Shown here: in pieces, positions 53,575-63,382 of the stretch
How positions within the stretch are numbered: the stretch's first letter is position 1
How the letters are laid out: each line of letters begins with the position of its first letter
NCBI GenBank assembly: GCA_958009055.1
Contig: OY253659.1
Coordinates: 248,001-312,000, forward strand
DNA: 64,000 bases
Source of the DNA: Choricystis sp. odSpoLacu1
Taxonomy: Eukaryota; Chlorophyta; Trebouxiophyceae
Direction: 5' to 3'
Program-made: the position numbers and the translations under genes
The notes under the pieces: model-generated
The model's input: only the letters and a program-made list of their open reading frames with translations
The model's database searches: none
What the model was told of the DNA's origin: nothing

Positions 53575-54955
53575 TCACTTGCTCTCCCTCGCCACCAGCT
53601 CCCTCAGCGCGCTCCGCGCTTCAGCCACGCTGGCAAACGACCCGGGGCGGCCGTGCCCCGCCACCACGTGCCGAAACGGAAACGGACACTTTTCGTCTGC
53701 CAGCGTCGCCAGCGACTTGATCTGTTCGTCAAACGAGTACCAGCAAAAGTCGCGGAACGCAATGAGGGCGCCCTCATTGTGGCCCGGGGTGGCGGCGGCC
53801 AGCACATCTCCAGTGAAGAGAGTTTGGGAGGGTCCGTGGTGCAGGCACACGCAACCGAGCGTGTGGCCGGGTTGCAGCAGCAGGGTGACGTCGTCCGAGG
53901 GGGCGCCGCCATGGAGGGGCCAGGGGCCGGCGCCGGTCAGCTTGTGCTCGACAGCGCTGGGTGTGTGGGGAGGGGAGGGTGGGAAAAAGCAGAGACCGAA
54001 CCAAAACAACACCTGCCGTCTCTCCTCTCTCAAACTCATTCTGTGCCCTGCTCCGCGTTGCACTCAGTCTCGTGCATGATGCGGGGCGCGCCCAACGCCT
54101 CCGCCCACGCGTCATGGTCGCCCACGTCGTCGCGGTGGGTCAAGAAAATGAAGGCGACGCCGCCATACTCGGCCTTGATCCGTTTGGCGAGGCGCGAGTC
54201 CAAGCGCGGGGTGTCGATCATGATGTTGCCCCCCTCCCGCGGCAGCAGGTAGGCGGACGCGCCGAACGATTTGGAGGAGGTGAGGCCGAGGAAGAGGGCG
54301 GGCGGGCCGCCGGAGGAGGGGGGGTCGAGGAAGGGAATCTCCACGGGGAAGGAGGCGGCCGCGGCTTGCAGGGAGGCGGGGTCTTTGTCGGTGATGTGGA
54401 TGGAGGCACTGTGGAGGGTGGGTTGGGGGGGTTCGGTGGGGGGAAGGACGGCCGAAGGTGGTTTCGCGTGTGTGCCCGCGCATTTGGGGTGGCCGGCGCT
54501 CGCTCCCCCGTCCACCATCATCTGTGTGCGATGTGGTGCACACACACGTTTCTCTGTCGCCTCTAAATGTGCAAACGAGGCAGAAAAGACGGCCCATTCT
54601 CCTCCCTCAACACATTCCCCACTCACGTTGGACACGACACCAGCGCCTGGAACGCGGCCGCCGTCTCGCCCTCACTCCCCGGCTGGGCCAGCACCGCCGA
54701 CTGGCGCCCCGCCACGCCAAACGAGGCGGGAGCCAGGCGGCGGCACACGTCGCAGTTGATGCAGTGGGAGTCGACGTAAAACCGGCCCTCCACGTTCTCA
54801 GGCCGCTTGGCCCGGGGCTGGGCGTGCAGGTCGCCCCAGGGCGAGGTGGGGGGTGTCTCCGAGTCGGCGGTGGCGGCGACGAAGGTGGGGCGGCGGGTGG
54901 GAGGGGCGAGCGCATGGCGCGCTGCGGGGAGGCGAGCGCGAATTTGGGTCGCCAT
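53575..54955 (-). CDS. metallo-beta-lactamase-fold protein with N-terminal ferredoxin-like cluster domain
   Basis: Three exons: 54627..54955, 54064..54408 and 53575..53956, 351 residues. Residues 1-35 are transit-like. Exon 1 then encodes FYVDSHCINCDVCRRLAPAS with a more distant SCP, the C-x2-C-x2-C...C-P arrangement of a small iron-sulfur ferredoxin. Exon 2 has SKSFGASAYLLPREGGNIMI and the metal site THRDDVGDHDAWAEALG; exon 3 has LLLQPGHTLGCVCLHHG, LFTGDVLAA and VVAGHGRPGS. Known plant and cyanobacterial homologues share this ferredoxin-plus-hydrolase layout; their reaction is not established. The donor of intron 2 is GTGCAA just before an in-frame stop, so correct splicing is needed. A plastid location is inferred from the leader. 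Confidence 0.82.
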
Positions 54956-55082
54956 TTCTTTGATTGTGCGTGCGCGTGTGTGTGTGAGCGGCGAGGAAAG
55001 TCGGGATGCCGAGGACGCGGCGAGAGGGGGGCGGGGAGAGTGTGTGGAAGGTGGGGGGACGCGTTTGACTAATGCTCGAACG

Positions 55083-55133
55083 TTTATTTATTTATTTATT
55101 TATTTTATTTATTTATTTATTTTTTTTTTTTTT
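55083..55133. repeat. (TTTA)n microsatellite followed by T14
   Basis: Tandem TTTA/ATTT units over about 38 bp, with one interruption, end in a 14-base T-run. It lies between the 3' end of UNC50 (55225, minus) and the start of the metallo-beta-lactamase gene (54955, minus). Nothing else in the window is so AT-rich. Confidence 0.9.
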
Positions 55134-55224
55134 CGTTTCCCCTCCTTCCCTTTCTTGTCAGCAAAAGCTCTCTCTCTCCTCCTATCACTACACACAGAAC
55201 CCAGAAATCCATCAACCACCACCT

Positions 55225-56136
55225 TCATCCAAAATACCAGCCGAGCGCCAGCCGCGCCGGGTTGAACCCGACGACTGCAGCCGGCCCCGCCGCCAGCACG
55301 GCCGCGACAGCCGGCCACAGCAACGCGGCCGCGCGCCGCGGCTCGACGCCCGGCAGGGCGGCATAGCCAAGGAAAGTGAGATAGTGATAGTGGGCGAGGC
55401 TCGCGGCCCACAGCGCGCACGCGAGGGCGGCGGCTGCGTGCCCCGTGCGCAGCAACAGCGGCGCCAGGATGACGTGGCCGGCGTGCAACTCCAGCACGAG
55501 GGGTAAGAACGAGTTGCAGTGGCAGTCAAACGCGTAGAGCCACTCCACAGGGGGGTCGGTGGAGGGGGACCGGCGGAGGAGGCGGTTGGCGACGAGCCTG
55601 TCGTGTGTGGGGTGGGAGAAGTGTGAAAAAAAGCACTCTCCGCCCTCCACAACACACACTCACAACACACACACAACACACTCACCATCCCACCGTGGCT
55701 AGGCCCGCACCCACGATGACGAAATCGAGCAGCACCGCGCGAAAAATCGCTCTGACCGCGACGCCCAGACTCGGCGCGAACGTCGCCCCCGCCGCCGCGG
55801 CCGCCCCGGCCACGAGACCGACCAACATCACCGCAAACGCGGGGTCGTCCCGCGCCCACTGGGACTTGGCGGAGCGGTGGTAGGCCACGTGGCGGTGGGC
55901 GGTCTTCGGGTTGGTGAGCAGTTGCAGGGCTGTCCACGCTGCTAGCCTGTTTAGAGTGTGTATGTGAGGTGAGTGAGGTTGTGTGAGACTCCCTGGCGGC
56001 GAAAAAGGGGGGCGTGGGGGCGCTGGGGGCGTGACGCATCAGCTCTGCCCCCCATCAAAACGAAAACACAGGCTCACTCCGTGTCCCACTGCCCCGGCGT
56101 CGCCAGCCGGTGCAAGAAGGCACCTATGGTGGCCAT
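55225..56136 (-). CDS. UNC50: UNC-50 family Golgi membrane protein
   Basis: Three exons: 56078..56136, 55686..55946 and 55225..55597, 230 residues. Spliced, it reads [57 protein letters not shown], then [38 protein letters not shown] and [12 protein letters not shown]. Motifs YH-x4[11 protein letters not shown], the VEW-x-YAFD-x-H-x-N-x-F turn and TFLGY-x-ALP are diagnostic. About five transmembrane helices. UNC-50 proteins reside in the Golgi and help traffic specific cargo receptors and an Arf-GEF. All junctions are GT-AG. The start at 56136 leaves a 444-bp divergent spacer to eIF5. Confidence 0.92.
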
Positions 56137-56580
56137 TGGCGGGGCGGCGGCGGGGCGCCCCGGCGGCGAGACGAGGGGCAACATTGTCGAAAAACGTGCG
56201 AGAGTGTCAGGATTGCTTTTGCGCGATTTCCACACCTGCTCTTCCCTTTTCCCGCCGCCCCGGACACCGCACACACTCCTCGGCAACGCGCGCGCACCCG
56301 CACGCGTCACCCACAAACACACGCACGCGGTCCCACGCCCGCACACACCGATCCCTCGCCCCCGGTGCATGGTCGCCCCCCGACGGCAGCCCCGCGCTCC
56401 GCCGTCGTCCGCACCCCCGTCGCGCCCGGCTCCCCCTGCATGCGGAGCCTCCCGTGCGCCACCCGCCCGCCCCACTGTTAGCGGACGACCGTCGTCGGTC
56501 GACCGCCCGTCTGTTTGGTCGCTGTCGCGGCCGCACACACCCGCTCGCCGCTCGCGCGTGGCACCGCCCCTGGCGCCACG
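56137..56580. promoter_or_regulatory. 444-bp divergent spacer (UNC50 / eIF5)
   Basis: Contains both promoters and 5' leaders. CA- and CG-rich with several short CACA tracts and CGGTCGACCG-like palindromic bases near 56495..56506. Open frames crossing it are low-quality and I take none as coding. Confidence 0.4.
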
Positions 56581-58545
56581 ATGGCGACCATCAACATCGG
56601 CAATGAGAATGCCAGCGATGTGTTTTATCGGTGAGTGGAGGGTGGGGGGTGGAGGGAGAGAGAGAGCGCAGGCGGCACGCCGTTTTTTTTGCGCAGCCGC
56701 TTCCGCCGCGCTGGCGCGGGCAGAGCGTCCGCATCACTCACACCCTGGCGCCTCCCTCCCTTTCCGTCCCCTCAGCTACAAAATGCCGCGTCTGCAGGCT
56801 CGGGTGCGTTGGGAGTGGAGGCGTGGAGGGGGGAGGGAGAGGCGCGCGCGCGACGCAAGCGCTCGCCCGATGGGACGTCGGGGGACCGACCGCCTCTTCT
56901 GTTTTTCTCATCTCACTCCTCCACCCACCCATCCACAGATCGAGGGCCGCGGCAACGGCATCAAGACCAACGTGGTGAACAACGTGGACATCGCTAAAGC
57001 GCTGGAGCGCCCCCCTGACTGTGCGTGTTGTGTGTGTGTGGCGGTGGGAGGAGAGACCGAAACCCGTGCTCCCGCTTCTCACTCACCCACAATCCCTTTT
57101 CCCTCCCCAGACATCGTCAAGTACTACGGCTGCGAGCTCGGCGCCCAGACCAAGTTTGACAAAAAGGTGTGAGCGTGGGGGAGAGAGACATGAAAAAACG
57201 CTGTGCGTTTTTTTTGTCTGTGTGCGTGTCCAACCCACCTCCTTCTCCATCTCCCTCCCCCCAGACCGGCAACTCCATCGTCAACGGCGCCCACGACACC
57301 GCCAAGCTGGTGGAGCTGCTGGAAGGCTTCATCAAGAAGGTGAGGGAGGGGGATAGGGAGGAGGGGGGGGGAGCATTTGGTCCTGGTCCTTGCCCCCCCC
57401 CCCCCGCGTCCCACCCACCCTTCACCCCCCACCCCCCATAGTACGTCCAATGCTACTCCTGCGGCAACCCTGAAACCGTCGTCAAAGTCAGGCGGGACGC
57501 CATCTGCCTCAAGTGTCGGGCGTGTGGCCACGTGTCTGGCGTCGACATGCGCCACAAGCTCAACACCTACATCCTCAAGAACCCGCCCGAGGCCACCCTC
57601 ACCAAGGAGGAGAAGAAGCTGAAGAAGCTGGAGGCGGAGCGGCTGGCGGCGACGGAGGGCGGTGGGAGTGGCGGCGACAAAAAGGAGAAGAAGAAGAAGA
57701 AGGGTCGCGAGGGCGAGACGGAGGAGGCGCGCGCCGCCCGCAAAGCGGGGAAGAAGAAGACCAAGGAGGAGAAGGACAGGAAGAAGAAGGCCAGGAGCGA
57801 TGGTGGCGGGAGTGAGGCGGCGACCTCGCGCGGCGCGAGCGCGGGCGGCGGCGACGACGACAGCGACGACGACGACGCCGACGACGCCGACGCGGGCGAA
57901 GATGTGGTGTGGGCCACCGACACCTCCGCCGAAGCCGCCGCCGCCCGCGCCCGGGAGCAGCTGTCGGATGCGATGGCGGCCATGGTGATTCCTGGGGCGG
58001 TGGAGGAGGAGGAGGAGAAGAAGGATGATCCGCACGCGATGGCTGTCGCTGCCCTGCGCACCGCCGCCGCGCGCGGCGACGCGCCGCCTCTGCTCGCCGC
58101 CGCCGCCTCCGCCGCCGGCGCCCCGGGCGGCGCGGCGGGCGCGGCCGCCGCCCTCGTGGAAGCCTTGCTGCTGGCGCCCGACTCGCCGCCCCGGCTGGGG
58201 GCGGCGGTCGCGGCGGCCGCGCCCACGCTGGCCGCCTGGGCGGCGACTGACCCCGCGCGTCAAGCGGCGCTCCTCCTCGGCCTGGAGCGCGCCATCGGCG
58301 TCGCCGCCCCGGCCCGTGCTCGTGAAACCGCCCTCGCCCTCAAGGAGCTGTACGATGGCGACGTTGTGGACGAGGGGGTCATGCTGGCGTGGGTGGGCAA
58401 GGTGGATGCCGCTCGTGTGCTGGGCGTCCCCCCAGACGCGGCCGCCGCCGTGCGCGCGGGCGCCGCCCCCTTCCTGACGTGGCTGGAGGATGCGGAATCG
58501 GATGATGATGATGACGATGATGAGGATGATAAGGATTCGGAGTGA
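56581..58545 (+). CDS. EIF5: translation initiation factor eIF5
   Basis: Six exons: 56581..56630, 56776..56803, 56939..57020, 57111..57166, 57265..57339 and 57442..58545, 464 residues. The GTPase-activating N-terminal domain includes [20 protein letters not shown] with the conserved Arg finger in [27 protein letters not shown], then [15 protein letters not shown] and [20 protein letters not shown]. The zinc ribbon is [11 protein letters not shown]...ICLKCRACG, followed by [14 protein letters not shown] Lys/Glu linker ([20 protein letters not shown]) leads to the W2 HEAT domain and an acidic C-terminal tail ([16 protein letters not shown]) that binds eIF2-beta and eIF3. It promotes GTP hydrolysis on eIF2 at start-codon recognition. 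Most introns crowd in the first 850 bp of the gene. Confidence 0.96.
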
Positions 58546-58659
58546 GGTGCGAGAGTTTTTTTGTGGGGGGTGCGTGTGTGAGAGAGAGGCCGCACACAAA
58601 AACGAAGAAAGAAACGCAGCGCAAAAACCTCTCCTCCCAATCCCCCCTCTCACTCTCCA

Positions 58660-59838
58660 ATGGGCCCCGTCCTCGTCCTGGCCCTGGCGGCCGCCGTGCT
58701 GGCCACCCTGGTCGTCGTCCCGTGGGACGGGGACGTGGTGACGGCGCCTCTGGTGCGCGACACTGAGCGTGTGTTGGCCGCCAACGCGCCGATTGACGCG
58801 CCGGCGTACAGCAGGCGCACGGTCGTGTTTCCGTTGTTGGGAGGTGAGGGATGGGAGAGAGAGTGTGGGGGTGGGTTTTTGGGGGCCGGTGACAAAAAAT
58901 GGGACGCTGCAACCAATGCGTCGCCACCCCCGCTCCCTCAACCCATGCACACAGAGGACGGCGAAGCCTGGCTCTACCTGCCCAAATCCACCGCCACCAA
59001 GCCCCCGGTCATCATCATGGCGCACGGCATCGGGGGCCAGAAGGAGATGGGGCTGCACTCGTTCGCGGAAGCCTTTGTGAAGTCGGGTGTCGCCGCGTTT
59101 GTGATTGACTACCGCACCTTTGGCGGGTCGGGGGGGGAGCCCCGCCACTGGGCGTCCCCCGCCCGCCACGTGGACGACATCGTGGCGGCGGCGGGCTACG
59201 CGCGGTCGAGTTTGGGGGACAAGGTCGACACAAACCGCGTCGCTCTGTGGGGGTCCTCCCTCGCGGGCGGCCATGTCGTCGCGGCGGGCGCCCGCCTGGG
59301 GCGCGACGTGGCCGCCATCGTGTCCCAGGTGCCCCACCTGTCGGGGCGGGCTGCGTCACGCAGCAACCTCAAAACGCGCGGCCTCGTCGGCGTCCTTCGC
59401 ATCGGGCTGGCCGGCCTCCACGATGTTGCCCGCTCGCTTGCCCGCCTGCCCCCCGCCTACGTGACGCTGGCGGGTGGCCCGGGATCACTGGCCTTCATGC
59501 AGCTGGCGGAGGATGAGCTGGACGAGTATTTTTCCAAGCACCCAAAGGAAGGCTACACCGGCGGCTGGCAGAACCGCATCCGCGCCCGCTTCGCCCTCGA
59601 GATCGCGCGCTACTCGCCCGGGGACGCGTTGAAAGACACGAAATGTCCGGTGTTGATGGTGCTGGCGACGCGCGACTCGCAGTGCCCGCCGCAGGTGGGG
59701 CGGGACCTGGCCGCGGCTGAAGGCGACAGCGTCTCCGTGGTGGAAATCGATGCTGCCCACTTTGAGGTGTACCGAGGGCCCGCCCACGAGGCTGCAGTGA
59801 CGGCTGAGGTTGCGTTCTTGAAGGACGTGCTGAAATAG
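58660..59838 (+). CDS. alpha/beta hydrolase with N-terminal membrane anchor or signal
   Basis: Exons 58660..58843 and 58955..59838, 355 residues (the 111-nt intron is in frame and stop-free, so unspliced RNA would give 392). The first 20 residues are a hydrophobic anchor or signal (MGPVLVLALAAAVLATLVVV). The hydrolase core has KPPVIIMAHGIGGQKEMGLH, FVIDYRTFGGSGGEPRHW, the nucleophile VALWGSSLAGGHVVAAG (G-x-S-x-x-G), the acid Asp likely in MVLATRDSQCPPQV and His in EIDAAHFEVYRG. The layout resembles bacterial and fungal dienelactone-hydrolase/X-Pro-peptidase-like proteins of unknown substrate. Esterase or thioesterase activity is plausible but not shown. Confidence 0.75.
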   Translation: MGPVLVLALAAAVLATLVVVPWDGDVVTAPLVRDTERVLAANAPIDAPAYSRRTVVFPLLGGEGWERECGGGFLGAGDKKWDAATNASPPPLPQPMHTEDGEAWLYLPKSTATKPPVIIMAHGIGGQKEMGLHSFAEAFVKSGVAAFVIDYRTFGGSGGEPRHWASPARHVDDIVAAAGYARSSLGDKVDTNRVALWGSSLAGGHVVAAGARLGRDVAAIVSQVPHLSGRAASRSNLKTRGLVGVLRIGLAGLHDVARSLARLPPAYVTLAGGPGSLAFMQLAEDELDEYFSKHPKEGYTGGWQNRIRARFALEIARYSPGDALKDTKCPVLMVLATRDSQCPPQVGRDLAAAEGDSVSVVEIDAAHFEVYRGPAHEAAVTAEVAFLKDVLK

Positions 59839-60034
59839 AGAGGGTTTTGTTGCAACGCGTTCAAAGGACCGAAAAACACACCTCTCGCACTTCTCTCCAC
59901 CCTCCGCCCGCGCTTGTGTTCCTCCAATTCGGGGCCCCGGAACACGCGCACACTCCCCTTTTCCCTCAACCACGGCACCACCCACCGTCCGCCCACGCGG
60001 CGCGCCCCCCGCGCCGCCGCCGTGGTGTGCCGGC

Positions 60035-61094
60035 ATGCGTGCCGCAGCCGGCCGCGCCGCGGCCGCCGCACCCCTGCTCTGGCGACGACACTGGAGTGTG
60101 ACCCAGTCGGCGGCCTCACAGTGGCGCCCCGCCACCGCGGCCGCCGCGCTGCCCAGGGCGGATGCGCTGGCCGACATGCACGCCGCGCCCTCACCCCCTC
60201 GCATGCGCCTGCCCGCCGGCGAAGTCCACCTGTGGTGGATGCTGACGGGGGAGGATGATGACGCTGCTGCATGCACGGCGGCCGCCATGCGGGCGGGAGG
60301 CCTGGTCGCGCGGCCCGACGCGCATGCCGCGGCCGCTGTCGCCGCGACCGCGGGCGCCGGCGCGGGCGACCGCGCCCTGCTGTCCCGCGGGCTGGTGCGC
60401 TGGGTGTTGACCAAGTACATGGGCGTGGCGCCGGCCACGTTGACGTTTGAGCGGGAGGCGCGCGGGAAACCCAGGGTCGTGGACACGGCCTGCGCCACCC
60501 CCCCCCCTCGAATTCAACGTCACCCACACGCGCGGCCTGCTGGGCGTGGCTGTCGCCTGCGCGGGGTCTCCTGTTGGTCTGGACGCAGAAGTTGCCTCCC
60601 GGGCGCCGCGGCGGGGGGCGCTCGCGCTGGCGCGGCGTCACTTTTCGCCCACAGACGTGTCCGCCCTCGAGGCCCTCCCCCCCGGCCCCGCCCGCGACGC
60701 CGAGTTTGTGGCGCTGTGGACCCTCAAGGAAGCCTACGTCAAAGCCACGGGCGACGGCATCGCGCGTGGGGGGCTGGCCAGCGCGCCGCTGAGGTTGTGT
60801 GGTGAGCGCGCAGCCGCAGCTGCAGTGGACGCCGCCCTGCCCGGCCTTCCTCGCACCCCCACCCCCCGCCTGGTGCAGTGGGACGGTCCCGGTGCCGGGG
60901 CGTGGCGGTTTGCGCTGCTGGCGCCCACGGAGCGGCACGTGGCCGCGGTGTGTGTGGCAGCACCGAGTGGGGGGACGGGCTTGGCATCGTCCGCCGCCAC
61001 CCCTCCGCTGCGCGTGCGTGCGTGGCGGGCGGCCCCGCTGGGCGTGGACGGCGAGCTGGGGCGGGGGGCGGTGGGGCTGGCGGCCTCGGTTTAG
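60035..61094 (+). CDS. 4'-phosphopantetheinyl transferase (Sfp type), frame break in C10
   Basis: The 5' part (60035 to about 60497) and 3' part (about 60508 to 61094) are in different phases; one base fewer in the C10 run (60498..60507) makes one 353-codon frame. N-terminal half: RLPAGEVHLWWMLTGEDDDA, RGLVRWVLTKYMGVAPATLT, FEREARGKPRV. After the break: LEFNVTHTRGLLGVAVACAG, the metal-binding VGLDAEV, then EFVALWTLKEAYVKATGDGI, the W-x-x-KEA motif that binds coenzyme A. The enzyme moves phosphopantetheine from CoA to acyl-carrier or peptidyl-carrier domains; in algae it could serve fatty-acid, polyketide or lysine pathways. Reading across the break preserves both halves of the pseudo-dimeric fold, so the gene is probably intact. 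TGTAA lies 31 nt after the stop. Confidence 0.78.
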
Positions 61095-61185
61095 TGTGTG
61101 TGGGAAAAGTCAAATGTTTTTTTTTGTAAAAACTCGTGGTTTCGTTCTGTTTTGCAAAAAAGCGCGCACACACACACCTCTCTCT

Positions 61186-61682
61186 TCACTGCCCACCCAC
61201 CCGGTCGCGAGGAATCAGGCGCAGTTCAGACCCGTGCTTTAAAAACACGTTGCCCGCGGTCTGGGCCGGGTTGACGCCGACTCCATCCCCCGTGATGATG
61301 GCCGACGTGGCGGCCGGCACCTTGAACTCTTCGGCCGCGTACTTGAGGACGGCGGTGAAGGGGGCGGCTTCCGGGACGGCGAAGCTGTGGGGAGGGTTGG
61401 TGTGAGCGCGAAAGCAACGCGCCGCGTTTCTGCCTCTGTCTCCACTCCTGCTCCCCCCCCCACACACTCACACTTTGTACGGCAGCTTGGGGTCGGACGT
61501 CAGCGTCACCTTGAACGTGACTTTGGACCTGTGGTGTGTGGGAAGAGGGAGCGGGCGGGGGATTGGTTTTTCGATGCGCGCCTCTCGCCAAGCGCAGTCG
61601 GTGTTTCCCCACACACGCGCGGGGCTGGCGCTCGCAGCAGGGACGCGTGCTGCGTGTGTTCTGTGTTTCGCGGGACTCACAT
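61186..61682 (-). CDS. UFM1: ubiquitin-fold modifier 1
   Basis: Three exons: 61681..61682 (only the AT of the start codon), 61472..61528 and 61186..61384, 85 residues, the exact family length. Splicing of AT to G gives [20 protein letters not shown], then [40 protein letters not shown] and [20 protein letters not shown], ending RVGGQ. Apart from a few residues this is the canonical UFM1 sequence. The last two residues (GQ; SC in animals) would be cut by a UFSP protease to expose the Val-Gly end for conjugation. UFM1 modifies ribosomal protein L26 and ER targets. The start codon is interrupted by an intron beginning GTGAGT; no other Met is available upstream of SKVTFK in this frame. Confidence 0.95.
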
Positions 61683-61805
61683 CGTGGGCTAAAAAAGGAA
61701 GGACGCGCGCTGCAGGCTGATTGAAAAAAGGCGCGTTTCGTTTCTCTCGCGGCAAAACTCGTCGTTTTCTCTCTCTCGACGGTGCGCTGTCCTCTTGCGA
61801 GCTCA
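61683..61805. promoter_or_regulatory. 123-bp divergent spacer (UFM1 / F-box)
   Basis: Holds the UFM1 5' UTR and both promoters. Contains short T/A patches (TTTTTTAGCC on the minus strand, TCTCTCTC near 61770..61777). No TATA box can be called. Confidence 0.4.
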
Positions 61806-62891
61806 ATGTGGCTGTCGTCTCGCCGCCCGCCAGTCATGCCACCCCCCACCGACACACCAGCGAACGTCATCGAACGCACACCATCCCTGCTGGAGTCGTT
61901 GCCGTCCGACGCTCTCGTCTCAGTTTTCGACGCGCTCCCCCCCGCCACCGTCGCCGGCCCCGTGGCCGCCGCTTCGCCCGCCCTGCGTGCCGTGGCGCAT
62001 GGTGGGGACGCGTGGCGGCTCAGGTTTGAGCCGCGGCTGCCGCGGTCGGTGGCGGCGGTGCTTGATGCTGCAGGCGGTGGCGCGTGGCCAGCCGTCTTTG
62101 GCGCTCTGGCTGGCAATCTGCTCGCCGGGGCCGCCTCCTGGCGTGGCGTGGAGGGAGGCGGCATGCGGGCCTGGCTGCTGAGTCGGGATGGTGAGTGTGA
62201 AGGTTGGTGGGTGGTGGGTGGGCAGGGACAGCGCTGCGAAGGAAAACTCATTCCCACATCAAAACCCTCCCACCCTCCCACCCCCACCACAGCCCCCCCC
62301 TGGCGCGTCGTCTGCCACGGCGGCCACGGCTGGCGCGTCGAGCCCACGCCCGAGGGCGCGCCCCCCATTCCCGCGCCCCCCCGCCGCCGCGCGCGCCGCC
62401 GCGCGCGCGCGCCGCCGCCGCTGCCGCCGTCTGCTCTGGCGGCGTCGTTTGCGTGGTGCGAAGTGCTGCAAGAGGTGGATTTGATGGCGCCCCTGCTGGC
62501 GGCGGGTCTGCCACCCGACGCAGCAGCCGAGTGGTTGGACAGCGGCCGCGTCGACCTCCGCGCCTCCGTCTCGGTCTCCTCCCGCTTTGACTGCGGCGCC
62601 GGCGCCACCGTCTCCCTGCACGCGGACGATGGCACCGCCCTGTGGCCGCACTACCATGGCCGCCCCCAGTTTGACTACGCGGGGCGCGCGCTGGCGTCGT
62701 GGACCTCTGGTCATCTCGACCCGCCGCGCGGCGCGTGGACGCGCGTGCGCGGCACTCTGCGCCTCCCCCCCGGCACCCGCCGCGCTCTGCTGGTGCTGGG
62801 GGGTCGGGACACCCGGTTCTGGGCGGGGCACTATGGCGCCAAGTTTGCGGCACCAGAGCTGGTGTTTGGGTTTGCAGAGGGGAAGGAGTGA
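61806..62891 (+). CDS. F-box protein with FBA (F-box-associated) domain
   Basis: Two exons (61806..62190, 62293..62891), 327 residues from MWLSSRRPPVMPPPTDTPAN. The F-box spans about residues 28-70: LLESLPSDALVSVFDALPPA, then PALRAVAHGGDAWRLRF. After an Arg/Pro-rich linker, the FBA jelly-roll: WCEVLQEVDLMAPLLAAGLP, RASVSVSSRFDCGAGATVSL and LLVLGGRDTRFWAGHYGAKF with VFGFAEGKE. The FDCG and GGRDTRFWAGHYG motifs match the FBS/FBXO2-FBXO6 family, whose animal members recognise N-glycans of misfolded proteins. It would be a substrate receptor of an SCF ubiquitin ligase. The 102-nt intron is in frame and stop-free. An upstream in-frame non-ATG start is not needed. Confidence 0.8.
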   Translation: MWLSSRRPPVMPPPTDTPANVIERTPSLLESLPSDALVSVFDALPPATVAGPVAAASPALRAVAHGGDAWRLRFEPRLPRSVAAVLDAAGGGAWPAVFGALAGNLLAGAASWRGVEGGGMRAWLLSRDGECEGWWVVGGQGQRCEGKLIPTSKPSHPPTPTTAPPWRVVCHGGHGWRVEPTPEGAPPIPAPPRRRARRRARAPPPLPPSALAASFAWCEVLQEVDLMAPLLAAGLPPDAAAEWLDSGRVDLRASVSVSSRFDCGAGATVSLHADDGTALWPHYHGRPQFDYAGRALASWTSGHLDPPRGAWTRVRGTLRLPPGTRRALLVLGGRDTRFWAGHYGAKFAAPELVFGFAEGKE

Positions 62892-63382
62892 GGGTTGAAG
62901 AAAACGCGTTGAGACTGTTTTTGTCTTTGTGTTTCCGCTTTGGTGTGGCTGCTGCTGCTGCTTGGGCGCGCTGGTGTCTGGGGCTTCTGTAGTGTGTGTG
63001 TGTGTGTGTGTGTGCGGGTCCCCTCGAAACACAAAACGGGGTTCGTGCGGCGGGAGCGAGCGCCACGCGTGCGAAAAACGACTGCCTCACAAAACCAATC
63101 ACACACCACACGCTCTCCCACTCTCAAAAAACCCGCGCACTCCCCGCCCTCTGCGCTCGCACACGAGCCACACAGCTCTCACGCGTGCTGTGTACGTGGC
63201 GTCAGGCGACGCCGGGACACGGAGAGAGCGAGCGAGCGAGCCATCTGCGCTCCGCATTTGCCCTCCCGCATTCGACGTCGTGTCGGGGCGCGCGCAGACG
63301 CGGACGCCGGGCCGTCACACCTCACACACACCGCGCTTGTGTGTGTCTGACCAGTGACAAGAAGCCGCCACATCAAAAAAAC
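62892..63382. other. intergenic, 491 bp
   Basis: 3' UTR of the F-box gene and promoter of the SDR gene. It contains a (GT)n run (62994..63014) and a (GAGC)n patch (63224..63239). Open frames here are low-quality; no exon is called. Confidence 0.55.
62994..63014. repeat. (GT)n microsatellite
   Basis: About ten GT units in the intergenic gap before the SDR gene. Confidence 0.75.

Noticed and set aside
57124..59337. A 737-codon minus-strand frame spanning eIF5 and the downstream hydrolase.
   Set aside because: It crosses two real genes and their intergenic gap on the other strand; composition and lack of motifs mark it as a shadow.
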